Origin: a virus
DNA: 36,681 nt
Virus record (IMG/VR): IMGVR_UViG_3300031951_000573
Span: 1 to 36,681 of that record
Reading direction: 5' to 3' (one strand)
Positions 12,958-19,753 of the stretch are shown here, piece after piece (position 1 is the stretch's first letter; each line of letters opens with the position of its first letter). Both the position numbers and the translations under genes were made by a program. Under the pieces are notes generated by a model. That model did no database searches and was not told the DNA's origin. It was given only the letters and a program-made list of their open reading frames with translations.

Positions 12958-13746
12958 ATGGATAAGCTATCTCGCGCTGAAAAAAGACTACAAAAAGCAC
13001 AGAGGCGACAGGAGCAGCAGGAAAGAAAGAACCACCTAGAGTTAAAAAGCGTAACACCTAAGACGGTAAACCAAGAAAACATATTCAGAGAGTTCTGCAA
13101 CGGCAAGAACTTACTCATCCATGGACTTCCCGGAACGGGCAAATCGTTCCTATCAGTGTATCTCGCGCTCAATGAATTGACGCGCTACAGAGACTTCAAG
13201 AAGATTGTAATAGTCAGGTCGGTCGTGCCGTCGCGCGACATGGGATTCCTTCCCGGATCTGTGAAAGAAAAAGCGGCGGTCTACGAAGCACCCTACCAAT
13301 CTATAGTTCAGGAGCTCTACGGTCGAGGCGACGCGTATGAGATGCTCAAGGCGAAGGGTGTCATCGAGTTCACCACATCGTCGTTCCTTCGCGGAGTCAC
13401 CATCGACAACGCGATCGTCATCGTCGACGAGTGTCAGAACATGACGTATCACGAGCTTTGCACCATCGTCACCCGCATGGGCAAGCACTCGAAGATCGTG
13501 TTCTGCGGAGACTACAAGCAGTCCGACCTCAAGTACGACGACGAGAGGGTAGGCATAGTGCACTTCATGAAGATCATCGCGTCGATGAAGCGATACTTCA
13601 CAACAATCGAAATGGAAGCCGATGACATCGTCAGGTCCGGGCTCGTTAAAGAGTTCATCATTCGAAGAGATGCGTACGAGAACCCAAGGGTCGTTGTCGT
13701 TCCATCCGCTTACTCGGATTCTCGAGAACCGAAAGTCGTTCACTAA
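12958..13746 (+). CDS. phoH: PhoH-like P-loop ATPase
   Basis: A 262-residue protein. After a basic coiled N-terminus (residues 1-30, many Arg, Gln and Lys), the Walker A motif GLPGTGKS lies at 56-63, the Walker B in IVIVDECQNMT, and the sensor motif KIVFCGDYKQSD follows, as in PhoH and related phage ATPases. PhoH proteins are widespread in marine and alphaproteobacterial phages; roles in RNA metabolism are proposed but not settled. ATG 12958 with GAAGGG 8 bases upstream is preferred to the TTG at 12940. Its 3' end is overlapped by the nuclease gene. Confidence 0.9.
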   Translation: MDKLSRAEKRLQKAQRRQEQQERKNHLELKSVTPKTVNQENIFREFCNGKNLLIHGLPGTGKSFLSVYLALNELTRYRDFKKIVIVRSVVPSRDMGFLPGSVKEKAAVYEAPYQSIVQELYGRGDAYEMLKAKGVIEFTTSSFLRGVTIDNAIVIVDECQNMTYHELCTIVTRMGKHSKIVFCGDYKQSDLKYDDERVGIVHFMKIIASMKRYFTTIEMEADDIVRSGLVKEFIIRRDAYENPRVVVVPSAYSDSREPKVVH

Positions 13747-14404
13747 GACTTCTCTCGAGCTCCTCGCGGTCGAGCTCGAGCAGGTCAACACCGAGGCCGG
13801 CAGGTTCTATAAGACTCCCGCCGGCCTCCTCTACCCATCCGTCACGACCGTGACCGGACTCCTCGGCCGCGCGAGCATACAGGCTTGGCGCAAGAAGGTC
13901 GGTGAGGAGAAGGCGAACGAGATCTCGCAGCAGGCGGCCAATCGCGGTACGCGCATCCATCAGTTGGCTGAAGACTACATCAACGGCGACGAGATCGACG
14001 TCAGCAAGTATACACACTACGACGCCGAGATGTTTGAAGACCTCAAGCAGGTGCTCGATGAATCAGTCGACAACGTCTTCATGCAGGAGACGCGGATGTA
14101 CTCAGACTACGTCCGCATGGCGGGCACCGTCGACATGGTCGCGGAGTTCGAGGGCAAGCGATGCGTGGTCGACTTCAAGACTTCAAGGAAGCTGAAGCGT
14201 TCGGAGGACATCCTCAACTACTACTGCCAAGCGACCGCGTACGCGATCATGTTCGAGGAGATGACGGGCGTTCCGGTCTCTAGGTTCGCCATCATCATAG
14301 CCGTCGACGGCGAGGGAATCCAGATCTTTCGCGGAAAGAGGGACGACTACGTAGACACCCTGATGATGCTCAGGAAGCAGTACGACGACGAAAATGGCTA
14401 TTGA
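13670..14404 (+). CDS. PD-(D/E)XK (RecB/Cas4-type) exonuclease
   Basis: A protein of up to 244 residues with the RecB-family nuclease motifs: the helix RGTRIHQLAEDYINGD, the core Asp in GTVDMVAEF and the D-F-K of CVVDFKTSRK, followed by QATAYAIMFEE. The N-terminal segment RFYKTPAGLLYPSVTTVTG is typical of a T4-like cyanophage exonuclease group. It probably acts in recombination or host DNA degradation. The start is uncertain: ATG 13622, ATG 13670 and TTG 13694 all fall inside phoH and none has an ideal ribosome site; 13670 is a compromise. The stop TGA (14402-14404) is inside the -35 of the tmRNA promoter. Confidence 0.8.
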   Translation: MRTRTQGSLSFHPLTRILENRKSFTKTSLELLAVELEQVNTEAGRFYKTPAGLLYPSVTTVTGLLGRASIQAWRKKVGEEKANEISQQAANRGTRIHQLAEDYINGDEIDVSKYTHYDAEMFEDLKQVLDESVDNVFMQETRMYSDYVRMAGTVDMVAEFEGKRCVVDFKTSRKLKRSEDILNYYCQATAYAIMFEEMTGVPVSRFAIIIAVDGEGIQIFRGKRDDYVDTLMMLRKQYDDENGY

Positions 14405-14431
14405 CAAATTATTCTACATGTGGTATAAATA
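14401..14431 (+). promoter_or_regulatory. tmRNA promoter with both host-type and late-type elements
   Basis: TTGACA (14401-14406), 17-bp spacer, then TATAAATA (14424-14431). The first six bases of the second box (TATAAA) are a good sigma70 -10 at ideal spacing, and the full eight bases are the T4 late promoter. The RNA could therefore be made from the start of infection and also late. The expected start is near 14436. Confidence 0.75.
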
Positions 14432-14444
14432 ATAATGCTGATGT

Positions 14445-14503
14445 CGTTGACGGAAGTAGAATAAACATTCTGGACGCGGGGGCAGTACCCGCCGCCTCCA
14501 CCA
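14445..14503 (+). ncRNA. tmRNA acceptor piece
   Basis: The 3' tRNA-like half. The T arm is GCGGG (14476-14480), loop GGCAGTA (14481-14487), CCCGC (14488-14492), followed at once by the acceptor strand (14493-14499), discriminator A14500 and encoded CCA (14501-14503). The 7-base loop differs from the usual TTCGANN of tRNAs. Before the T arm, AGAAT and ATTCT (14458-14471) form a small inverted repeat. The 5' end is an estimate. Confidence 0.85.
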
Positions 14504-14619
14504 CGGATACACTGGTCGTTGGGTGCAACAGTCCTCCTATTATAAAGAGGGTATGGCGGAAGAGACTAGCATATAACTGTTGCACTGATCAAAGCGGTGT
14601 CTCACAGTGTATCTTTGAT
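14504..14619 (+). other. tmRNA intervening segment, probably removed by processing
   Basis: The 116 bases between the encoded CCA and the mature 5' end of the coding piece. A perfect 10-bp inverted repeat (GTGCAACAGT 14523-14532; ACTGTTGCAC 14576-14585) and a second of 7 bp (ATCAAAG 14588-14594; CTTTGAT 14613-14619) abutting the mature end are visible. In known permuted tmRNAs this segment is excised, which produces the two pieces. RNase P would be expected to form the coding-piece 5' end. Confidence 0.75.
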
Positions 14620-14766
14620 GGGGGCGAATATTTAGGATCGACAGGTGTAGTAAAGACTGGCCCGAGACAAAAGCAACAACGTTAAATGCAAACGATAACA
14701 ATGCATCTCGTTACGCCCTAGCGGCCTAACATGAGCCCGAGGGGAGCTTGGAAACAGAATCCCCTC
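14620..14766 (+). ncRNA. tmRNA coding piece
   Basis: Starts with acceptor strand GGGGGCG, then a D-arm-like region with GGATCGACAGGTG (14635-14647), then a region able to form the pseudoknot before the tag, the tag frame (14688-14729) and a 3' hairpin. Its 3' end is placed at the base of that hairpin as an estimate. Confidence 0.85.
14688..14729 (+). other. tmRNA tag reading frame
   Basis: GCA resume codon at 14688-14690, then codons for NDNNASRYALAA and TAA at 14727-14729. The tag ANDNNASRYALAA begins with the A-N-D-N of alphaproteobacterial tags and ends in ALAA, the part read by ClpXP and ClpAP. Confidence 0.9.
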
Positions 14767-14777
14767 ACTTTCTTTTT
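14739..14777 (+). terminator. Terminator-like hairpin after tmRNA
   Basis: GAGGGGA (14739-14745) and TCCCCTC (14760-14766) form a 7-bp stem with a 14-base loop, followed by ACTTTCTTTTT. The stem may also be the 3'-terminal stem of the coding piece. The next gene starts at 14786. Confidence 0.65.
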
Positions 14778-14785
14778 GGAATCAC

Positions 14786-16108
14786 ATGAAAACATTCTGC
14801 CCACTACCTTGGAACGGTGTATCCGTACGGAACAACGGCGACCTTCGAGTCTGCTGCAACGCGAATTCATACACAAAGAACCAAGGCATCCTTCGAAAGA
14901 AGGACGGTAAGCCCTACAACGTAGGACGCGACGACATAGGTGAGTCGCGCAACTCAGACGTTCTCAAGGACATCCGCGTCTCGATGCTGCACGGAGAGTG
15001 GCACGAGGAGTGCACTAGGTGTAGGCTCGAGGAAGAAGCCGGCATCAAGTCGCGACGCGAGTATGAGAACGAGATCTGGCCGGACGTCAAGCACGAGGTT
15101 CTCAATAAGACCGACGACGACGGGACGATCGACACCGACGACATCAACCTCGACTACTTCGACCTTCGCTACGGAAACTTCTGCAACCTCAAGTGCAGGA
15201 TGTGCGGACCAACCGACTCACATATGTGGTACGGCGACCACGTAGCGACGACTGGATACACGGGATTCACAGACTCACACGGCCGCGTTCAACTCACCAA
15301 GAACGCGAAGGGCAAGTGGTCGACGAACGACTACGACTGGTTTCAGGGATCCAACTTCTACTGGGATCAGTTTGAGAAGCACACGAAGAACGCCACGAAG
15401 TTCTACATCGTGGGCGGTGAGCCGCTCATCATCGAGGAGCACATTCAGTCTCTCGAGCGGCTCATCGCCTCAGGTAGGGCACACGAGGTTGAGATAGAGT
15501 ACAACACCAACCTGACGAACGTCACCGACAGGATCATCGAGCTCTGGAAGAACTTCAAAGAAATCAGAATCGGTGCGTCGATCGACGGCTTCGGTGAAGT
15601 GTTTGAGTATCAAAGGTTTCCGGCGAACTGGGACCAAGTGTATAAGAACATGCAGAAGCTCGACTCGACACCGGGACTCAACGTCGTGTCGTGGTTCGCC
15701 TTCACCGTGACACCGTTCAACATCCTTCACCTCCCTGAGTTCATGAAGTGGAAGCTGACCGACTCCGGACTGAAGAGCTTCAACTCAATAAAGCAGGCGC
15801 GAAAGATCGTCAGCCACCACATGTGCCACAGGCCTAAGCACTACAACGTCAAGTGTCTGCCCGACGACTTCAAGCGCGTAGTCGATAAGAAGTTCGCCGA
15901 GTACAAAGACTGGGCTATTCGCAACCAACCCGAGTTTATATCCGCACAGTTCATCAAGCTCCTCGACGGAGTTTCGAGCTTCATGAACGCCGAGAGCTAC
16001 CACGACGAGCACTTCGACAAGTTCGTCGACCTGACGAAGAAGCTCGACGAGCTGCGCGGTCAAAACATTCTAGACGTCGTCCCAGAGTTCAAGGAGTATT
16101 TCAAGTGA
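14786..16108 (+). CDS. Radical SAM protein with twitch/SPASM-like cysteine motif
   Basis: A 440-residue protein. The [4Fe-4S] motif C-x3-C-x2-C is at Cys133, Cys137 and Cys140 (FCNLKCRMC). The N-terminus has Cys5 in FCPLPWNGVSVRNNGDLRVCC, with Cys23/Cys24 and later CTRC, resembling the auxiliary cluster of twitch/SPASM domains but placed before the radical core. GGEP (IVGGEPLI) is the usual SAM-binding strand, and EIRIGASIDGFGE is a later core strand. Proteins of this type occur in T4-like cyanophages and their substrate is unknown; SPASM relatives often modify peptides. It is the first gene after the tmRNA and overlaps gene 33 (GTGA). The ribosome site is weak (GGA). Confidence 0.85.
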   Translation: MKTFCPLPWNGVSVRNNGDLRVCCNANSYTKNQGILRKKDGKPYNVGRDDIGESRNSDVLKDIRVSMLHGEWHEECTRCRLEEEAGIKSRREYENEIWPDVKHEVLNKTDDDGTIDTDDINLDYFDLRYGNFCNLKCRMCGPTDSHMWYGDHVATTGYTGFTDSHGRVQLTKNAKGKWSTNDYDWFQGSNFYWDQFEKHTKNATKFYIVGGEPLIIEEHIQSLERLIASGRAHEVEIEYNTNLTNVTDRIIELWKNFKEIRIGASIDGFGEVFEYQRFPANWDQVYKNMQKLDSTPGLNVVSWFAFTVTPFNILHLPEFMKWKLTDSGLKSFNSIKQARKIVSHHMCHRPKHYNVKCLPDDFKRVVDKKFAEYKDWAIRNQPEFISAQFIKLLDGVSSFMNAESYHDEHFDKFVDLTKKLDELRGQNILDVVPEFKEYFK

Positions 16109-16341
16109 AGATCAACAACCTAAAGGTTCCAATCGAGATGATTCAGGAGATCGAGGTCATCGTGAAGAAGCGCAACCTTGAGTACATCGACGCTGTGATC
16201 TACTACTGTGAGAAGAACAACCTCGAGATCGAGACGATGGCTGAGATCATCAAGCAGAACTCCGCGATCAAGTCGAAGATCCAGATCGAGGCTGAGAACT
16301 TAAAGATGGTGAAGAGGACTTCGGCGCGGCTACCTATATGA
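16105..16341 (+). CDS. 33: Late transcription coactivator gp33-like
   Basis: A 78-residue protein with the pattern of T4-like gp33: EYIDAVIYYCEKNNLEIETM, then AEIIKQNSAIKSKIQIEAEN and the C-terminal SARLPI, the short hydrophobic end that in gp33 binds the sliding clamp. It bridges RNA polymerase and the clamp so that late promoters fire on replicating DNA. Starts at GTG 16105 within the previous stop. It supports the late promoter calls in this window. Confidence 0.88.
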   Translation: MKINNLKVPIEMIQEIEVIVKKRNLEYIDAVIYYCEKNNLEIETMAEIIKQNSAIKSKIQIEAENLKMVKRTSARLPI

Positions 16342-16943
16342 CACAGTTTGAAGCCTACCAGCTGTACAACGCCCTGCACCTGCACTTCACGCAGGACGGC
16401 TACGACTACCATAAGTATCGCGGAAAGACGCGGGTCACGGAGCACTCGCTCGACGTTCGACCCGATAAGTACATGTTCTACAAGCTGTCGAAGCACGAGG
16501 ATCCCCTGATCTACCTCGTGTCAAACTTCTCAGAGAACGCCAAGTTCTACTCACGCGATATGTTCAGCGTCAACGCCGACCTCAACTACAACGAGTTCCT
16601 TCGGCGACAACAATCCTTGACATATCAGTTCGAGTGTGATATAGATAATCTATTGGAAGACTTCGACAAGAACTTTGAGGTTCCAGACGGAGACTATCCC
16701 CACCTTCTCAAGCTGCTCACCCGTAAGAAGATCAGCAAAGAGAGTTTCATAATCATCCAAGACTGCGTACGCTTCTTCGGTGCATGGAACAAACGGATCA
16801 CCGACCCGGTGCTCTGGCCTAAGATCGCGATGAACTGCAGGAAGCTACACCCTTTCCTTAAGTACGATCGAGATAAATACCGTGGGATCTTGCAAAACAA
16901 GTTCTCACACACAACGTATACACCGCAACACAACGGAGAATAA
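16338..16943 (+). CDS. 59: Replicative helicase loader gp59-like
   Basis: A 201-residue protein in the T4 gp59 pattern: MTQFEAYQLYNALHLHFTQD at the start, RVTEHSLDVRPDKYMFYKLS, then NFSENAKFYSRDMF and a helical C-terminal half. T4 gp59 (217 residues) loads gp41 helicase on gp32-coated forks. It sits directly before gene 32, its binding partner, as in many T4 relatives. It overlaps gene 33 (ATGA). A promoter-like sequence is embedded in its coding region at 16617-16645. Confidence 0.88.
   Translation: MTQFEAYQLYNALHLHFTQDGYDYHKYRGKTRVTEHSLDVRPDKYMFYKLSKHEDPLIYLVSNFSENAKFYSRDMFSVNADLNYNEFLRRQQSLTYQFECDIDNLLEDFDKNFEVPDGDYPHLLKLLTRKKISKESFIIIQDCVRFFGAWNKRITDPVLWPKIAMNCRKLHPFLKYDRDKYRGILQNKFSHTTYTPQHNGE
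16617..16645 (+). promoter_or_regulatory. Internal promoter candidate upstream of gene 32
   Basis: TTGACA (16617-16622), 17-bp spacer, TATAGA (16640-16645), within gene 59 in a locally AT-rich patch. It would allow extra expression of the abundantly needed ssDNA-binding protein beginning about 300 bases downstream. Confidence 0.5.
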
Positions 16944-16945
16944 AC

Positions 16946-17857
16946 ATGGCAACATCATTCGACTCACTCAAACAGAATCGTAAGTCAGCGTTCGATAAAC
17001 TTACGAGCGAGCTCAACAAGCTCAGCACCAACCAGCAAGACTCATCCGACGACAACTATTGGAAGCCCGAGGTCGACAAGGCCGGCAACGGCTACGCGGT
17101 CATCCGTTTCCTCCCGCCTCCGCAGGGCGAGGACGTTCCGTTCGTTCGCATCTGGGATCACGGCTTTCAGGGCGACGGCGGCTGGTACATCGAGAAGTCG
17201 CTGACGACCATCGGTAAGAACGATCCGGTCGGCGAGCTCAACAGCAAGCTCTGGAACTCCGGCGTCGAAGCCGACAAGGAGATCGCGCGCAAGCAGAAGC
17301 GTCGCCTCGCTTATCACTCGAACATCTACGTCGTCAAGGATTCTGCGAATCCAGCGAACGAGGGCAAGGTGTTCCTGTATAAGTACGGCAAGAAGATCTT
17401 CGATAAGATCAACGAAGCCATGCACCCTCAGTTCGAGGGCGAAGTGGCGATCAATCCGTTCGATCTTTGGGAAGGCGCGAACTTCAAGCTGAAGATTCGC
17501 AACGTCGAGGGCTACCGCAACTACGACAAGTCTGAGTTCGACGATCCGGCCCCGCTCCTCAGCGACGACGATAAGCTCGAAGCTATTTGGAAGTCGGAAC
17601 ACTCGCTCAGCGAACTCATCGATCCTAAGAACTTCAAGTCCTACGACGAACTGAAGGCGCGCTTGTCGCGCGCACTCGGCGTCGGTGTCGAAGCCGCACG
17701 TGCATCTGCACCTAAGATCGACGAGGACGAGGCGTTCCCGGTGCCGCAGAAAGCTGCAGCGGCACCTAAGGTTGAGTCGGCCGCACCTTCGTGGAATAGC
17801 TCCACGGATGACGACGACGATGACCTCAGCTTCTTTAAGAAGATGGCGAACGACTAA
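16946..17857 (+). CDS. 32: Single-stranded DNA-binding protein gp32
   Basis: A 303-residue T4-type gp32. The N-terminal basic region (LKQNRKSAFDKLTSELNKLS) gives cooperativity, the core has GYAVIRFLPPPQGEDVPFVR, WDHGFQGDGGWYIEKSLTTI and VFLYKYGKKIFDKI, and the C-terminus is a highly acidic tail (DDDDDDLSFFKKMAND) for protein contacts. The zinc ligands of T4 gp32 are absent: there is no cysteine, and the loop contains SANPANEGK instead. It coats ssDNA for replication and recombination. GGAG stands about 8 bases before the ATG. The stop interlocks with the convergent tape measure gene. Confidence 0.93.
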   Translation: MATSFDSLKQNRKSAFDKLTSELNKLSTNQQDSSDDNYWKPEVDKAGNGYAVIRFLPPPQGEDVPFVRIWDHGFQGDGGWYIEKSLTTIGKNDPVGELNSKLWNSGVEADKEIARKQKRRLAYHSNIYVVKDSANPANEGKVFLYKYGKKIFDKINEAMHPQFEGEVAINPFDLWEGANFKLKIRNVEGYRNYDKSEFDDPAPLLSDDDKLEAIWKSEHSLSELIDPKNFKSYDELKARLSRALGVGVEAARASAPKIDEDEAFPVPQKAAAAPKVESAAPSWNSSTDDDDDDLSFFKKMAND

Positions 17858-19587
17858 TAGTAGTACATATTGTCGCCGTACAGTGGTTTATCCCACGGAT
17901 TGCTCGGCGCGGTAGATGAGTTAGGGAAGCCGGGAGCGGAACCACCGCCTCCGGCTTTACTGTTATCTGCGTTGTTGATGACTCGGTTGTCGTTGATGAT
18001 CGTGGATCCGGATTGATTGCTTTGGATCGAAGGAGCGGTACGCGTCGAGGGAGTCACCCTAGACATGATGTCTTCTTCAAGCTGTCTCGCTTGAGACATT
18101 CCTGGTGACCGTGCTGGTGAAACTCCTGTATAATCTCCAATTTCTTCCAACTGCATCGTATCAGGATTATACCTAGTTCTTTTCTTACCATCTGCAAACT
18201 TTACACCGGCATTATCTTCAACTGTCTGCATCTGTTCATTGGCTGTTCTGCCTTCACGAACTTCTTGATTTGATTTAACTTGAAACGCGTTAGAAAGATC
18301 TTTCCACACTTCTGCTAAGTACTCGTTTACAGCTTCTTGTATTTCATCGGATGAAACGTCTTTAAGCTCTTCGATACCTAAAGCGTCACGCCTGATGTCG
18401 TTGACGAGTTGACCGGTGCCAAGTGCGCTTGACATAGCAGCTAGAGGTCCAGCTGCAGTGGCTCCTGCCGGAGTCGCTTCGGCTATCGATATCGCCGCCT
18501 GTGCCGCGTCGATAAACGCACCCATGTAATCGCCTCTTGTCAATCTTCCAATGCTGCTAGCGCCAGCGACGAAAGCACCGAGTAGAGGAACCTGTTTTGA
18601 CACGAGTCCAACGGCGCCGCCTACAGACTTTTCAACAGTTTTAGAAACTAATCCCTTTAGCTTCTCTTTCCTTGAAGCTTTGGGCGCGACCAACGGCGCG
18701 GAGGTTGCACCGGTCTTAGCTCCGGCTCTTGCACCGGCCGCGTTGCTAGCTAGAGTCTTTCTCGCTTGATTCTTGGTGGCTTCATCGTAAGCTGACATCC
18801 TTCGGCGATTATCTTCCTCGCTCGCTTCAGGTCCTTCACCTGCGAAAGCTGATTTAGCTTCAGCGGCTCTCGCCTGTATTGCTTTCCGTTGAGCGTTCCT
18901 ACGCTTCTGCTCAGCTATGTCTTCCTCGGTGCCGAGGAATGAGATCTTCTTTCCACCCTTGGTGTACTCAGGCGTGTTGACCCCTAGAGCGTTTAAGATC
19001 TTTATAAGCGTCGATGAGACTTCCTTGTTGCTGGCGAAGAACTCACCGGCCGTGGCAGCGAAGTTTAAGAACGGATCTAAGTAGGGCTTGATCGTGTTCG
19101 TATAGAATTCTTTGAGCGCAGGGATGATCTTATCGATCGTGCCTGCCAGCAAAGCTGCGAGGCCGCCTAGCGCTCCAAGCTCAGTTAAGTCGAGACCACG
19201 ACCCCTGCCTTCAGCCTTTGTGCCGTCTTTAGCTTTGACTGGAATCTCGATAGCCCGTCTACCGCGCTCCTTCTCCTGCTCTTGAGAGATGAGCATGCGC
19301 TCGATTAGCTCGTTGTTGCTCTCAAAAACTTTTGAGATCGACTGGATGAATCCGGAGAGAAGGCTGTTCGTCTTCTTGACTTCGTTGAGGACCTTGTTCT
19401 GGGTCTTATCGAGCTCACCTACGGTCTCACCCTCGGCGACGGCAGCGGGCCTGTTGATGAACTGAGGCGCGACTGCCTCAGCGAGCATCGCCTTCGTCTC
19501 CTGCAGACGGGCCGACCTTTCCTCCTCAGGGATCTTCTCCATCCCCTTGATGATCTCGCTGAGATCCTTGATCTTAACCTGAGCCAT
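17854..19587 (-). CDS. 29: Tail tape measure / hub protein, gp29-like
   Basis: A 577-residue protein, near the length of T4 gp29 (590). The N-terminal third is helical and charged, then hydrophobic helices (LTELGALGGLAALLAGTIDK; VPLLGAFVAGASSIGRL), then a low-complexity Gly/Ser/Asn-rich C-terminus. This pattern and its location directly after the gp26 chaperone, as in tail operons of many phages, support the call. It starts within the end of the frameshift extension (ATG 19585-19587). Its last codon overlaps the gene 32 stop. The part around 18120-18360 is more AT-rich. Confidence 0.75.
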   Translation of the reverse strand: MAQVKIKDLSEIIKGMEKIPEEERSARLQETKAMLAEAVAPQFINRPAAVAEGETVGELDKTQNKVLNEVKKTNSLLSGFIQSISKVFESNNELIERMLISQEQEKERGRRAIEIPVKAKDGTKAEGRGRGLDLTELGALGGLAALLAGTIDKIIPALKEFYTNTIKPYLDPFLNFAATAGEFFASNKEVSSTLIKILNALGVNTPEYTKGGKKISFLGTEEDIAEQKRRNAQRKAIQARAAEAKSAFAGEGPEASEEDNRRRMSAYDEATKNQARKTLASNAAGARAGAKTGATSAPLVAPKASRKEKLKGLVSKTVEKSVGGAVGLVSKQVPLLGAFVAGASSIGRLTRGDYMGAFIDAAQAAISIAEATPAGATAAGPLAAMSSALGTGQLVNDIRRDALGIEELKDVSSDEIQEAVNEYLAEVWKDLSNAFQVKSNQEVREGRTANEQMQTVEDNAGVKFADGKKRTRYNPDTMQLEEIGDYTGVSPARSPGMSQARQLEEDIMSRVTPSTRTAPSIQSNQSGSTIINDNRVINNADNSKAGGGGSAPGFPNSSTAPSNPWDKPLYGDNMYYY

Positions 19588-19753
19588 TCTTCTTGTTCTG
19601 CTCGTCTATGTGCTGCGCGATCATGGTCAAGTATAGGTCGCGCTCGTAGGGATACATCTCGTTCAGTTCTGTCACTGAGTATTTATGGTGAAACGTCATC
19701 GCGAAGTGGGTTTGATAGTAGACCGCGATACTGGAGTATCCGGTCAATAGGTA
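19574..19753 (-). CDS. Frameshift extension of gp26 (GT-like tail chaperone part)
   Basis: The -1 frame relative to gp26 is open from the slippery run T TTT TTT (19753-19759) to TAA at 19574-19576. A shift there replaces the gp26 ending TY with 59 residues, giving a 294-residue fusion. The extension (YLLTGYSSIAVYYQTHFAMT, FHHKYSVTELNEMYPYERDL, YLTMIAQHIDEQNKKNGSG) has no start codon early on and fills the space up to the tape measure gene with a 14-base overlap. E-L-x-x-M-Y-P-Y-E-R-D-L-Y resembles tail assembly chaperone T domains. An internal ATG at 19697-19699 could instead start a separate 40-residue protein. Confidence 0.75.
   Translation of the reverse strand, partial: YLLTGYSSIAVYYQTHFAMTFHHKYSVTELNEMYPYERDLYLTMIAQHIDEQNKKNGSG

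Larger units (their letters stand above)
14436..14777 (+). ncRNA. ssrA: Circularly permuted two-piece tmRNA (precursor)
   Basis: The order is acceptor half first, then an intervening segment, then the coding half, the permuted form known in Alphaproteobacteria. The acceptor half ends CGCCTCC-A-CCA (14493-14503). The coding half begins GGGGGCG (14620-14626), which pairs with CGCCTCC in seven base pairs, with a G-U pair at the third position, the alanine tRNA identity element. The coding half continues with GGATCGACAGGTG, close to the conserved tmRNA 5' domain, and includes a tag frame ending in ALAA. tmRNA rescues ribosomes stalled on truncated mRNAs and marks the product for proteolysis, working with host SmpB and alanyl-tRNA synthetase. 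It has its own promoter and a terminator-like hairpin. The exact 5' and 3' ends are estimated. I regard the identification as firm. Confidence 0.93.

Noticed and set aside
13153-13791. 212-codon minus-strand open frame
   Set aside because: Antisense to phoH and the nuclease start; no start signals and phoH motifs are unambiguous.
14401-14685. 94-codon open frame with TTG start over the tmRNA region
   Set aside because: It overlaps the promoter, both tRNA-like halves and the spacer of the tmRNA; composition is not protein-like and there is no ribosome site.
17042-17602. 186-codon minus-strand open frame
   Set aside because: Antisense to gene 32, which has clear family features.
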